Shown piece by piece: positions 15,992 through 23,461 of a stretch of 41,676 nucleotides of DNA. Within the stretch, counting starts at the first letter, position 1. Each line of letters opens with the position of its first letter. The position numbers were made by a program, and so were the translations under genes. The notes below the pieces were generated by a model. The model ran no database searches, had not been told where the DNA came from, and saw only the letters and a program-made list of their open reading frames with translations. The DNA is from Streptomyces sp. NRRL S-340 (lineage in GTDB: Bacteria > Actinomycetota > Actinomycetes > Streptomycetales > Streptomycetaceae), in NCBI RefSeq assembly GCF_000720185.1, contig NZ_JOIY01000060.1, positions 1-41,676 on the forward strand. Reading direction: 5' to 3'.

Positions 15992-16837
15992 TTGTTCTAC
16001 GGCACGATGAAGGTCGCCATCGGGGGGCCGCTGAAGCTCGCCTTCAGGCCCTGGGTGGAGGGCGTGGAGAACATTCCGGCCGAGGGCCCCGCCATTCTGG
16101 CCAGCAACCACCTCTCGTTCTCGGACTCGTTCTTCCTGCCCGCGGTGCTCGACCGCAAGGTCACGTTCATCGCCAAGGCCGAGTACTTCACCACGCCCGG
16201 CGTGAAGGGCCGGCTGACCGCCGCGTTCTTCAAGGGCGTCGGCCAGCTCCCCGTGGACCGCTCCGGCGCGCGCGGTGCGGGCGAGGCGGCGGTGAAGAGC
16301 GGCATAGAGGTGCTGGAGCGCGGCGAGCTGTTCGGCATCTACCCGGAGGGCACCCGCTCGCCCGACGGGCGCCTCTACCGCGGCAAGCCGGGGGGCCTGG
16401 CCCGGGTGGCGCTGGCCACCGGGGCGCCGGTCATCCCGGTCGCCATGATCGACACGGAGAAGATCCAGCCGCCCGGGAAGGTCGTCCCCAAGCTGATGCG
16501 GCCGGGGATCCGGATCGGCGAGCCGCTCGACTTCAGCCGGTACCAGGGCATGGAGCACGACCGTTTCGTGCTGCGCGCGGTGACCGACGAGGTCATGTAC
16601 GAGATCATGAAGCTCTCCGGCCAGGAGTACGTCGACATCTACGCGACCGCGGCCAAGCGGCAGATCGCGGAGGCGGCGAAGGCGGAGAAGGAGGCCGGGA
16701 AGGCCGAGAAGGCCGAGAAGGAAGCGGAGAAGGCGGAGAAAGAGGCGGAGAAGGCGGCGCGGACCGCCTCCGCGCAGGGCGGGTCCGGAGCCGGGAAGAG
16801 CCCGGTGGGCCCCGAGCGGGAGACGGACGCGCACTAG
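15992..16837 (+). CDS. plsC: 1-acyl-sn-glycerol-3-phosphate acyltransferase (PlsC family)
   Basis: 281 residues. The start is TTG 15992, with GGGAGG (15979-15984) 7 nt upstream. PlsC motifs: NHLSFSD (39-45, the catalytic HX4D), GQLPVDRSG (84-92), YPEGTRSPDG (117-126) and VIPVAMI. It transfers an acyl group to lysophosphatidic acid at the membrane surface, giving phosphatidic acid for phospholipids. Residues beyond about 222 form an unusual tail of Lys/Glu/Ala repeats (AEK-EAEK units) predicted as one long charged helix. Rv2182c holds the equivalent position in mycobacteria. Several plsC paralogues are usual in Streptomyces, so substrate preference is uncertain. Confidence 0.88.
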   Translation: MFYGTMKVAIGGPLKLAFRPWVEGVENIPAEGPAILASNHLSFSDSFFLPAVLDRKVTFIAKAEYFTTPGVKGRLTAAFFKGVGQLPVDRSGARGAGEAAVKSGIEVLERGELFGIYPEGTRSPDGRLYRGKPGGLARVALATGAPVIPVAMIDTEKIQPPGKVVPKLMRPGIRIGEPLDFSRYQGMEHDRFVLRAVTDEVMYEIMKLSGQEYVDIYATAAKRQIAEAAKAEKEAGKAEKAEKEAEKAEKEAEKAARTASAQGGSGAGKSPVGPERETDAH

Positions 16838-16967
16838 GGTCTTCTCGCGGATCGGGGCGGGCAGCCGGGGCCGCGGTGCCGGACCCCGCGAGCCCGGCGG
16901 CGCGATCCGAACGGGAGGCCCTGGCGCTCCGGGGGGCGCACGGGGACGGAACGGGGACTGGGGGGAC

Positions 16968-18218
16968 ATGGCCAGGCGCGAGCGCGTCATGAGGATGTCG
17001 GTCGAGCAGCCGCTGTGGCGTGCGCTCACCGCCTACCGGGTGCTGACCCTGTTCTACGCGGTGGGCCTGTTCGCCACCGCCTACAGCCGTTTCCCGCACC
17101 CCTGGGTCGCCATCGGGTACTACTGCGTGCTGTTCGTGTGGACCCTGGCCACCCTGCCCCGGGTGGCGAGCGCCGCGCACTGCACCAAGCGCTTCCTCGC
17201 CGCCGACCTGACGCTCGCGGTGGGCGGCATCCTGCTCACCCCGCTCGCCGACACGCACGCGCGGATCGCGGGCGGCGGCCCGACGCTGCCGTCGATATGG
17301 ACCGCCGGCTCCGTCCTCGCCTTCGCCGTCAAGGGCGGCTGGCGCTGGGCCGCCGTGGCCTCCACCGCGGTCGCCCTCGCCAACCTGGTCGAGCGCGGCA
17401 CCCCGGCCCGCGACACCGTGCACAACGTGATACTGGTCTGGGTCGCCTCCATCGCCATCGGCTACGTCGTCGAGGTGGCCCGCGCCTCCGAGCGCACTCT
17501 GGCCCGCGCCCTGGAGATCGAGGCGGCGACCAGGGAGCGCGAGCGGCTGGCCCGCGACATCCACGACAGCGTGCTCCAGGTGCTCGCCATGGTGCAGCGG
17601 CGCGGCGCGGTCATCGGCGGCGAGGCGGCGGAACTGGGCCGGATGGCGGGCGAGCAGGAGGTGGCGCTGCGCACCCTGGTCTCCGGCGGGCTGGTCCCCG
17701 TCTCGCGGGTCTCCCACGACGCGGCCGACGGCGCGGTGGTCCGGGTGGTCGAGGAGCACGAGGAGCACGGGGAGCACGGGGAGGAGAACGGCGGCGAGCC
17801 GGTCGACCTGCGCGCGCTGCTCGCCCCGTACGCCGGTTCCCGGGTCAGCCTCGCCGAGCCCGGCGCCCCGGTCCCGCTGCCGCCCGCCGCCGCCCGGGAG
17901 GTGGCCGCCGCGGTCGGGGCCGCGCTGGACAACGTCCGCCGGCACGCGGGTCAGGACGCGCGCGCGTGGATCCTCGTCGAGGACGAGCCGGACGCCGTGC
18001 TCGTGACCGTGCGCGACGACGGGCCCGGCATTCCGGCCGGGCGGCTCGCGCAGGCCGAGGGCGAGGGCCGGCTCGGGGTGGCCCAGTCGATCCGGGGCCG
18101 GCTGCGCGACATCGGCGGCACCGCCGAACTGGTCTCGGTGCCCGGCCAGGGCACGGAAGTCGAACTGAACGTACCGAAGCGGGCGAAGCCGGCGCGGGGG
18201 AAGGCGGAGAGCCGATGA
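16968..18218 (+). CDS. macS: Sensor histidine kinase, MacS-like (NarL-type partner)
   Basis: 416 residues. Six hydrophobic segments fill residues 22-172, with very short loops, so sensing is probably within the membrane. The HisKA_3 dimerisation helix has RERERLARDIHDSVLQ with phospho-acceptor His199. The ATPase domain shows ALDNVRRHAG (N box), VRDDGPGI (G1) and GRLGVAQSIRGRL. A His/Glu-rich insert (EEHEEHGEHGEENGGE) lies at about 263-278. Its stop overlaps the response-regulator ATG (ATGA). In S. coelicolor SCO2121/SCO2120 are MacS/MacR, involved in development, actinorhodin production and membrane homeostasis (from memory); assignment here is by position and domain match. ATG 16989 is an alternative start. 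Confidence 0.87.
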   Translation: MARRERVMRMSVEQPLWRALTAYRVLTLFYAVGLFATAYSRFPHPWVAIGYYCVLFVWTLATLPRVASAAHCTKRFLAADLTLAVGGILLTPLADTHARIAGGGPTLPSIWTAGSVLAFAVKGGWRWAAVASTAVALANLVERGTPARDTVHNVILVWVASIAIGYVVEVARASERTLARALEIEAATRERERLARDIHDSVLQVLAMVQRRGAVIGGEAAELGRMAGEQEVALRTLVSGGLVPVSRVSHDAADGAVVRVVEEHEEHGEHGEENGGEPVDLRALLAPYAGSRVSLAEPGAPVPLPPAAAREVAAAVGAALDNVRRHAGQDARAWILVEDEPDAVLVTVRDDGPGIPAGRLAQAEGEGRLGVAQSIRGRLRDIGGTAELVSVPGQGTEVELNVPKRAKPARGKAESR

Positions 18219-18898
18219 GCACACAGCAGGACCCGATCAAGGTGATGGTGGTCGACGACCACCCCATGTGGCGCGACGCCGTCGCCCGCGACCTGGCCGA
18301 GTCCGGACTCGACGTGGTCGCCACGGCGGGCGACGGCGAGCAGGCGGTGCGCCGTGCCAAGGCCGCGGCGCCGGACGTGCTCGTGCTGGACCTCAACCTG
18401 CCCGCCAAGCCCGGTGTGCAGGTCTGCAAGGAACTCGTCGCGCACAACCCGGCGTTGCGGGTGCTGGTGCTCTCCGCCAGCGGTGAGCACGCCGACGTGC
18501 TGGAGGCCGTGAAGTCGGGCGCGACCGGCTACCTGCTGAAGTCGGCCTCGACGGAGGAACTGCTGGACGCGGTGCGCCGGACCGCCGTCGGCGACCCGGT
18601 GTTCACGCCCGGGCTGGCCGGGCTGGTCCTCGGCGAGTACCGGCGCCTGGCCGCCGAGCCGGCGCCCGCGGACGCCGTCGCCGACAGCGGCCCGAAGGCA
18701 CCCCGGCTCACCGACCGCGAGACCGAGGTGCTGCGCCTGGTCGCCAAGGGCCTGAGCTACAAGCAGATCGCCGAGCGTCTGGTCATCTCGCACCGCACCG
18801 TCCAGAACCACGTGCAGAACACCCTCGGCAAGCTCCAGCTGCACAACCGGGTGGAACTGGTCCGCTACGCCATCGAGCGCGGACTCGACGGCGAGTAA
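18215..18898 (+). CDS. macR: LuxR/NarL-type response regulator, MacR-like
   Basis: 227 residues. Receiver domain 9-125 has the acidic pair Asp14-Asp15, phospho-acceptor Asp59 in LVLDLNLP, and the conserved Ser and Lys in LVLSAS and GYLLKSAS. A LuxR-type helix-turn-helix fills the last 65 residues (LTDRETEVLRLVAKGLSYKQIAERL, then SHRTVQNHVQNTLGKL). ATG 18215 overlaps the kinase stop by 4 nt, so the pair is translationally coupled. MacR is reported to bind TGAGTAC-N2-GTACTCA; one similar site exists in this window, at 40625-40640. Confidence 0.88.
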   Translation: MSTQQDPIKVMVVDDHPMWRDAVARDLAESGLDVVATAGDGEQAVRRAKAAAPDVLVLDLNLPAKPGVQVCKELVAHNPALRVLVLSASGEHADVLEAVKSGATGYLLKSASTEELLDAVRRTAVGDPVFTPGLAGLVLGEYRRLAAEPAPADAVADSGPKAPRLTDRETEVLRLVAKGLSYKQIAERLVISHRTVQNHVQNTLGKLQLHNRVELVRYAIERGLDGE

Positions 18899-18900
18899 AC

Positions 18901-18933
18901 CCGCGTACGCGGCCCACCCACTCTTTCGAGTGG
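18901..18933 (+). terminator. Hairpins after macR
   Basis: CCGCGTACGCGG (18901-18912) is a perfect 12-nt palindrome. CCACTC-TTTC-GAGTGG (18918-18933) is a 6-bp stem. Both lie just past the macR stop. Confidence 0.5.
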
Positions 18934-19052
18934 ATTCGCGGTGATCAACTACCGGACATTCCACCGGAATTGACTTTTCCGCCCATGTCGGAGTGACGTG
19001 GGTCACCATTAACGTGCCCTTCACCAGGCAACCGCGGCGAAGGGACATTTCC

Positions 19053-20081
19053 ATGCGCGTCGGAGTACTGACCGGTGGCGGCGACTGCCCCGGGCTCAAC
19101 GCCGTCATCCGGGGCGTCGTCCGCAAGGGCGTGCAGGAGTACGGCTACGACTTCGTCGGCTTCCGGGACGGCTGGCGCGGCCCCCTGGAGAACGACACCG
19201 TCCGCCTCGACATCCCCGCCGTCCGCGGCATCCTGCCCCGCGGCGGCACCATCCTCGGCTCCTCGCGCACCAATCCGCTCAAGCAGGAGGGCGGCATCCG
19301 GCGCATCAAGGACAACCTCGCCAAGCAGGAGGTCGGGGCGCTCGTCGCGATCGGTGGCGAGGACACCCTCGGTGTGGCCGCGCGGCTGAGCGACGAGTAC
19401 GGCGTGCCCTGCGTGGGCGTGCCCAAGACCATCGACAACGACCTGTCGGCCACCGACTACACCTTCGGCTTCGACACCGCCGTCTCCATCGCCACCGAGG
19501 CCATCGACCGGCTGCACACCACCGCCGAGTCCCACATGCGGGTCCTGGTCTGCGAGGTGATGGGCCGTCACGCCGGCTGGATCGCCCTGCACTCCGGCCT
19601 CGCGGGCGGCGCCAACGTCATCCTCGTGCCCGAGCAGCGCTTCGACGTCGACCAGGTCTGCGCCTGGATCACCTCCCGGTTCAAGGCGTCCTACGCCCCC
19701 ATCGTCGTCGTCGCCGAGGGCGCCATGCCCAAGGACGGCCAGATGGTGCTCAAGGACGAGTCGCGGGACTCCTTCGGGCACGTCCGGCTCTCCGGGGTGG
19801 GGGAGTGGCTGGCCAAGGAGATCGAGAGGCGCACCGGCAAGGAGGCCCGGACCACCGTCCTCGGGCACATCCAGCGCGGCGGCACGCCCAGCGCCTTCGA
19901 CCGCTGGCTCGCCACCCGCTTCGGCCTGCACGCCGTCGACTGCGTCCACGACGGCGACTTCGGCAAGATGGTCGCCCTGCGCGGCACCGACATCGTCCGT
20001 GTCCCGATCGCCGAGGCCACCGCGAAGCTGAAGACCGTGGACCCGAAGCTCTACGAGGAGGCGGGGGTCTTCTTCGGCTGA
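19053..20081 (+). CDS. pfkA: 6-phosphofructokinase
   Basis: 342 residues. RVGVLTGGGDCPGLNAVIRG (2-21) is the nucleotide-binding start of PfkA. AIGGEDTLG is the second phosphate loop; its GGED form, rather than GGDD, is typical of actinobacterial group III enzymes that use ATP. PKTIDNDL carries the catalytic Asp, MGRHAGW and GHIQRGG bind fructose-6-phosphate. It makes fructose-1,6-bisphosphate in glycolysis. Streptomyces usually has three paralogues; this position matches SCO2119. ATG 19053 follows GAAGGGAC. Its transcript should run toward the D-2-hydroxyacid dehydrogenase gene, with a repeat-rich spacer between. Confidence 0.93.
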   Translation: MRVGVLTGGGDCPGLNAVIRGVVRKGVQEYGYDFVGFRDGWRGPLENDTVRLDIPAVRGILPRGGTILGSSRTNPLKQEGGIRRIKDNLAKQEVGALVAIGGEDTLGVAARLSDEYGVPCVGVPKTIDNDLSATDYTFGFDTAVSIATEAIDRLHTTAESHMRVLVCEVMGRHAGWIALHSGLAGGANVILVPEQRFDVDQVCAWITSRFKASYAPIVVVAEGAMPKDGQMVLKDESRDSFGHVRLSGVGEWLAKEIERRTGKEARTTVLGHIQRGGTPSAFDRWLATRFGLHAVDCVHDGDFGKMVALRGTDIVRVPIAEATAKLKTVDPKLYEEAGVFFG

Positions 20082-20095
20082 CGGCGCGGCCCGGG

Positions 20096-20218
20096 CGCGG
20101 TGCCGGTCCGGTCACGGTGCGGGCCGGTCGTGGTGCGGGTCCGGTCACGGTGCGGGCCGCGCGCGGTGCGGTCCGGTCGCGACGTGACGCGGCACGGCCG
20201 TGGTGCGGCCCGGTCGCG
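20096..20218. repeat. 16-17-nt degenerate tandem repeats between pfkA and the dehydrogenase gene
   Basis: Units like ggtgcgggccggtcgtg and ggtgcgggtccggtcacg recur about six times. A 21-nt stretch starting at 20105 recurs exactly at 20138 (period 33, two units). No coding function is visible. Confidence 0.65.
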
Positions 20219-20304
20219 CGTGGGCAGGGGCCGTCTGTCGTCCGTCCCCGTATATTCGGGTATATGGCGCATTCGGCCCATGTCCCACCAGAACGGGAGC
20301 CGCT

Positions 20305-21300
20305 GTGGAGATCCTGGCCTTCGGAGTGCAGGCCGACGAGAAGCCCCTGATCGAGCACGCCTTCCGGGACCACCACGAGGTCCGCTGCCTGGACGTCTTC
20401 CTCAACGAGGACACCGCGCCCATCGCCGCCGGCTACGAGATCGTCTCCACCAGCGTCAACGCCGAACTGGGCGCCCGCGTCCTGGAGACCCTCGCGGCCG
20501 GCGGCACCCGGCTGGTCGCCCAGCGCTCCACCGGGTTCAACAACATCGACCTGCACGCCGCCGAACGGCTCGGCCTGACGGTCGCCCGCGTGTCCTCCTA
20601 CTCGCCGTACGCGGTCGCCGAGTTCGCCTGGGCGCTCGCCCTCGCCGTCAACCGGCGCATCGTGCGCGCCTCCACCCGCACCCGCGACTTCGACTTCCGG
20701 CTCGACGGGCTGATGGGCCGCGACCTGCACGGCCGCGCCGCCGGAGTGATCGGCACCGGCAAGATCGGCGAGGCGTTCGCCCGGATCGCCCACGGCTTCG
20801 GCATGCGGCTGCTCGGCTGGGACATCGCCGAGAACCCGTCCTGCATGGAACTCGGCATGAAGTACGTCCACAAGGACCAGCTCCTCGCCGAGTCCGACCT
20901 GGTCTCCCTGCACGTCCCGCTGATGCCCCAGACCCAGCACCTGATCGACGCCCGCGCCCTGAAGACGATGAAGGACGACGCGATCCTGGTGAACTCCAGC
21001 CGCGGCGGCCTCGTCGACACCGCGGCCCTCGTCGCCGAACTGCGCGAGGGCCGCTTCACCGGCGTCGGCCTGGACGTCTACGAGTCCGAGGAGGGCGTGT
21101 TCTTCCTCGACAAGTCCCTGGAGGCCATCGAGGACGACACCCTCGCCCGCCTGGTCACCTTCCCCAACGTCCTGGTCACCTCCCACCAGGCGTACTACAC
21201 CGAGGACGCCCTGCGGCAGATCGTCGACACCACGGTGCGCAACGTCCTGGACTACAAGGCGGGCCGCCGTTCGGAGAACGTGCTGGTGCCGCACAGCTGA
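20305..21300 (+). CDS. D-2-hydroxyacid dehydrogenase (D-lactate dehydrogenase-like)
   Basis: 331 residues from GTG 20305, with GGGAG 6 nt upstream. The NAD-binding fold has GVIGTGKIGEAFA. Catalytic residues of the family are visible: Arg in NSSRGGLVDT, Glu in LDVYESEEG and His in SHQAYYTEDAL. EGVFF and the overall alignment fit fermentative D-lactate dehydrogenases (LdhA type), which reduce pyruvate with NADH. In an obligate aerobe it may serve microaerobic survival (inference). An upstream in-frame ATG at 20200 lacks an SD and would extend into repeats. Its last 49 nt overlap, tail to tail, the end of the anthranilate synthase gene. Confidence 0.88.
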   Translation: MEILAFGVQADEKPLIEHAFRDHHEVRCLDVFLNEDTAPIAAGYEIVSTSVNAELGARVLETLAAGGTRLVAQRSTGFNNIDLHAAERLGLTVARVSSYSPYAVAEFAWALALAVNRRIVRASTRTRDFDFRLDGLMGRDLHGRAAGVIGTGKIGEAFARIAHGFGMRLLGWDIAENPSCMELGMKYVHKDQLLAESDLVSLHVPLMPQTQHLIDARALKTMKDDAILVNSSRGGLVDTAALVAELREGRFTGVGLDVYESEEGVFFLDKSLEAIEDDTLARLVTFPNVLVTSHQAYYTEDALRQIVDTTVRNVLDYKAGRRSENVLVPHS

Positions 21301-23132
21301 CCCACCAGGCCCGTCACCACGGCCGCCCCGTTCAGCGTCAGCACCGACTCCGGGTGGAACTGCACCGAGGCGAAGCCGGCGCCGCGCAGCGCGTGCACCT
21401 CGCCGCTCTCGCCGCGGCTCACCTCGATGCCGTGCGCGGCCAGTTCGGCGTGGGCCTCGTCGTCGCAGCGGGCCACGAAGCTGTTGTAGAAGCCGACCGT
21501 CTCCGGACGCCCGAACAGGTCGATCACCGTCTGCGCGCCCTGGTACGGCACCTCCTTGCGGACGATCTCCAGACCCAGCTCGGCCGCGATCAGCTCGTGC
21601 CCGAGGCAGACGCCGAGCAGGCCGTGCCGGTGGCCGGCGATCACCTCGGCGGTCAGCGCGCGCAGCGTCCGCATCTTCGGATCGGCCGGGTCGGAGGGGT
21701 CACCGGGGCCGGGCCCGAGCACGACCGGGCCCTCGTGGGCGAGGACGGCCTCCCGCAGCCCGGGCTCGTCGTGGCGGCGGACGGTGACGTCCAGCCCGGA
21801 GGAGCGCAGCACGTGCGCGAGCATCGCGGTGAACGTGTCCTCGCCGTCCACCACCAGGGCGTGTCCGGACAGTACGTCCGACGCCTCCTGCATCCGCAGC
21901 CAGAACGGCGCGAGCGAGGCCCGGCGCCCGTCCAGCGCGGCCCGCACCCGCGGATCGCCGGCGAGGCGGGGCAGCTCGCGCTCCGCGCGCGGCCGGGAGG
22001 GGCCTACGCCCAGCGCGGCCAGCACGCCGGCCGCCTTCGCGTGGGTCTCCGCGACCTCGCCCGCCGGGTCCGAGCCGCGCACCAGCGTCGCGCCGACCGG
22101 GACGCGCAGCCGGCCGGCCGCGTCGATGTCGGCGGTCCGGATCAGGATGGGGGAGTCCAGGGTCTGGGCCCCGCCCGCGTCCCGGCCGAGCAGCGCCAGC
22201 GCGCCCGCGTAGTAGCCGCGTCCGCCGGTCTCGTGGCGTTCGATGACCCGGCAGGCGTTCTGCACCGGCGACCCGGTGACCGTCGCCGCGAACATGGTCT
22301 GCCTGAGCACCTCGCGCACGTCCAGCGACGACCGCCCGCGCAGCTCGTACTCGGTGTGCGCGAGGTGCGCCATCTCCTTCAGCCGCGGCCCGACCACGAC
22401 CCCGCCCATGTCGCCGACCGTGCACATCATCTTCAGTTCCTCGTCGACGACCATCGACAGCTCCTCGATCTCCTTGCCGTCGGCGAGGAAACCGAGCAGG
22501 TGCCCGGCGGTCGGCCCCCCGGCGGGATAGCGGTACGTGCCGCTGATCGGGTTCATGACGACCGTGCCGCCGGACATCCGCACGTGCACCTCGGGGCTCG
22601 CGCCCACCAGCGTCCGGTCCCCGGTGTGCACGACGAACGTCCAGTACGCCCCGCGCTCGCCCTCCAGCAGCCGCCGGAACAGCGCCAGCGCGTCGGCCCG
22701 GGAGAATCCGGGGATCGCGCCCTCGTACGTCCGCCGGATCACGAAGTTGGCGCCCTGGCCCGTGCCGATCTCCTCGCGCAGCACCCGGTCGACGATCCGC
22801 GCGTACTCCTCGTCACCGACGTCGAAGCCCCCGCCCTCCACCCGGACCTCGTGCGCGGGCAGTTGCGCCAGCGCCCCGGCGAGCGGGAGGGCGTACGTCT
22901 CCTCGGGGACCAGCACCGTCAGCGGGGTGCCGTCGTCACGGACGTCGAAACCGCGCTCGCGGATCTGCCGGAACGGCACCAGCGCAAGGCCCTGGCCGGG
23001 CAGGTCCGCGAGGCGCTCGCACGTGGTCACCGGGCCGAGGAACACTTCGACCAGGTCGTGGTCGTGCCCCGGGGTGCGGCGCCGGAGCAGCGCGAAGGGG
23101 CGGTCGTCGTGCAGGAGCCGAGCCAGGTCCAT
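21252..23132 (-). CDS. trpE: Fused anthranilate synthase TrpE-TrpG
   Basis: 626 residues. Residues 1-420 form the chorismate-binding component: ISGTYRYPAGG, SPVQNACRVIERHETGGRGYYAGAL. Residues about 430-626 form the class I glutamine amidotransferase: LGPGPGDPSDP, GVCLGHELIA with nucleophile Cys509, and VQFHPES with catalytic His and Glu. It converts chorismate plus glutamine to anthranilate, the first step to tryptophan; phenazine-type ADIC synthases (PhzE) share this layout and cannot be excluded by motif alone. The Trp-codon leader and attenuator upstream strongly favour tryptophan synthesis. ATG 23132 is preceded by GGAAGAGGAA. Upstream in-frame sequence is the attenuator, not coding. Confidence 0.92.
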   Translation of the reverse strand: MDLARLLHDDRPFALLRRRTPGHDHDLVEVFLGPVTTCERLADLPGQGLALVPFRQIRERGFDVRDDGTPLTVLVPEETYALPLAGALAQLPAHEVRVEGGGFDVGDEEYARIVDRVLREEIGTGQGANFVIRRTYEGAIPGFSRADALALFRRLLEGERGAYWTFVVHTGDRTLVGASPEVHVRMSGGTVVMNPISGTYRYPAGGPTAGHLLGFLADGKEIEELSMVVDEELKMMCTVGDMGGVVVGPRLKEMAHLAHTEYELRGRSSLDVREVLRQTMFAATVTGSPVQNACRVIERHETGGRGYYAGALALLGRDAGGAQTLDSPILIRTADIDAAGRLRVPVGATLVRGSDPAGEVAETHAKAAGVLAALGVGPSRPRAERELPRLAGDPRVRAALDGRRASLAPFWLRMQEASDVLSGHALVVDGEDTFTAMLAHVLRSSGLDVTVRRHDEPGLREAVLAHEGPVVLGPGPGDPSDPADPKMRTLRALTAEVIAGHRHGLLGVCLGHELIAAELGLEIVRKEVPYQGAQTVIDLFGRPETVGFYNSFVARCDDEAHAELAAHGIEVSRGESGEVHALRGAGFASVQFHPESVLTLNGAAVVTGLVGQLCGTSTFSERRPAL

Positions 23133-23226
23133 GGTTCCTCTTCCGTCGATGGGAGCGACCGGTGCGGTCACGGATGCGGTGACCGACGCGGTGATCGATG
23201 CCGGTGAGGAACGACCCCGGAAACAC

Positions 23227-23253
23227 CGAAGGCCGCCCCTCGGGCGGCCTTCG
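23227..23253 (-). terminator. trp attenuator terminator
   Basis: CGAAGGCCGCCC, loop GAG, GGGCGGCCTTCG on the minus strand: a perfect 12-bp stem followed by gtgttt. It lies between the leader peptide stop (23275) and the trpE start (23132). GGCGGCC in the leader (complement of 23281-23287) can pair with GGCCGCC of the 5' arm to give an antiterminator. Confidence 0.85.
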
Positions 23254-23274
23254 CGAAGTCTGGGATACGCGCAG

Positions 23275-23337
23275 TCAGCGGGCCGCCGGAGAAGCGGTCC
23301 ACCACCAGTTCTGGATCTGGGTCGAGTGCGCGAACAT
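23275..23337 (-). CDS. trpL: trp leader peptide with three consecutive Trp codons
   Basis: A 20-codon reading frame from ATG 23337 to TGA 23275: MFAHSTQIQN, then WWW, then TASPAAR. The three TGG codons lie at 23305-23313. It starts 205 nt upstream of trpE with the attenuator terminator between. It matches trp leader peptides described from Streptomyces (MFAHST...WWWTA type, from memory). When charged tRNA-Trp is scarce, the ribosome should stall on WWW and leave GGCGGCC free to pair with the terminator's first arm. When Trp is plentiful it reaches the stop codon, covers that segment, and the terminator forms. Confidence 0.88.
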   Translation of the reverse strand: MFAHSTQIQNWWWTASPAAR

Positions 23338-23343
23338 GCCCGC

Positions 23344-23349
23344 ACCCTA
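23344..23349 (-). promoter_or_regulatory. TAGGGT -10-like hexamer of the trp leader
   Basis: On the minus strand TAGGGT lies 6 nt before the leader-peptide ATG and no SD is visible, so the attenuator transcript is probably leaderless. Confidence 0.55.
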
Positions 23350-23461
23350 CCGCATCCGGCCCGCACGCCGGGTCGCCCGGACGCACCACACCCGGTTTCC
23401 GCCGGGCACGGGCGGTGGAAGGACGGCGGGCGTCCGCACCCGCCCGACCGAGGAGCACACC

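Noticed and set aside
18970..19012. TTGACT at 18970 as the -35 of a pfkA promoter
   Set aside because: No -10-like hexamer at 16-19 nt; the nearest (CATTAA, 19006) is about 30 nt away. GTGACGTGGGTCAC nearby is a weak inverted repeat only.
20220..20304. Rex redox operator before the D-lactate dehydrogenase-like gene
   Set aside because: The AT-rich gtatattcgggtatat does not contain the TTGTG-N6-CACAA form expected for Rex.
20100..23207. Plus-strand open frame of over 1000 codons
   Set aside because: It crosses the repeat region, the dehydrogenase in another frame and trpE antisense. Its composition is Arg/Pro/Gly/His-rich, as expected for a shadow frame in high-G+C DNA.
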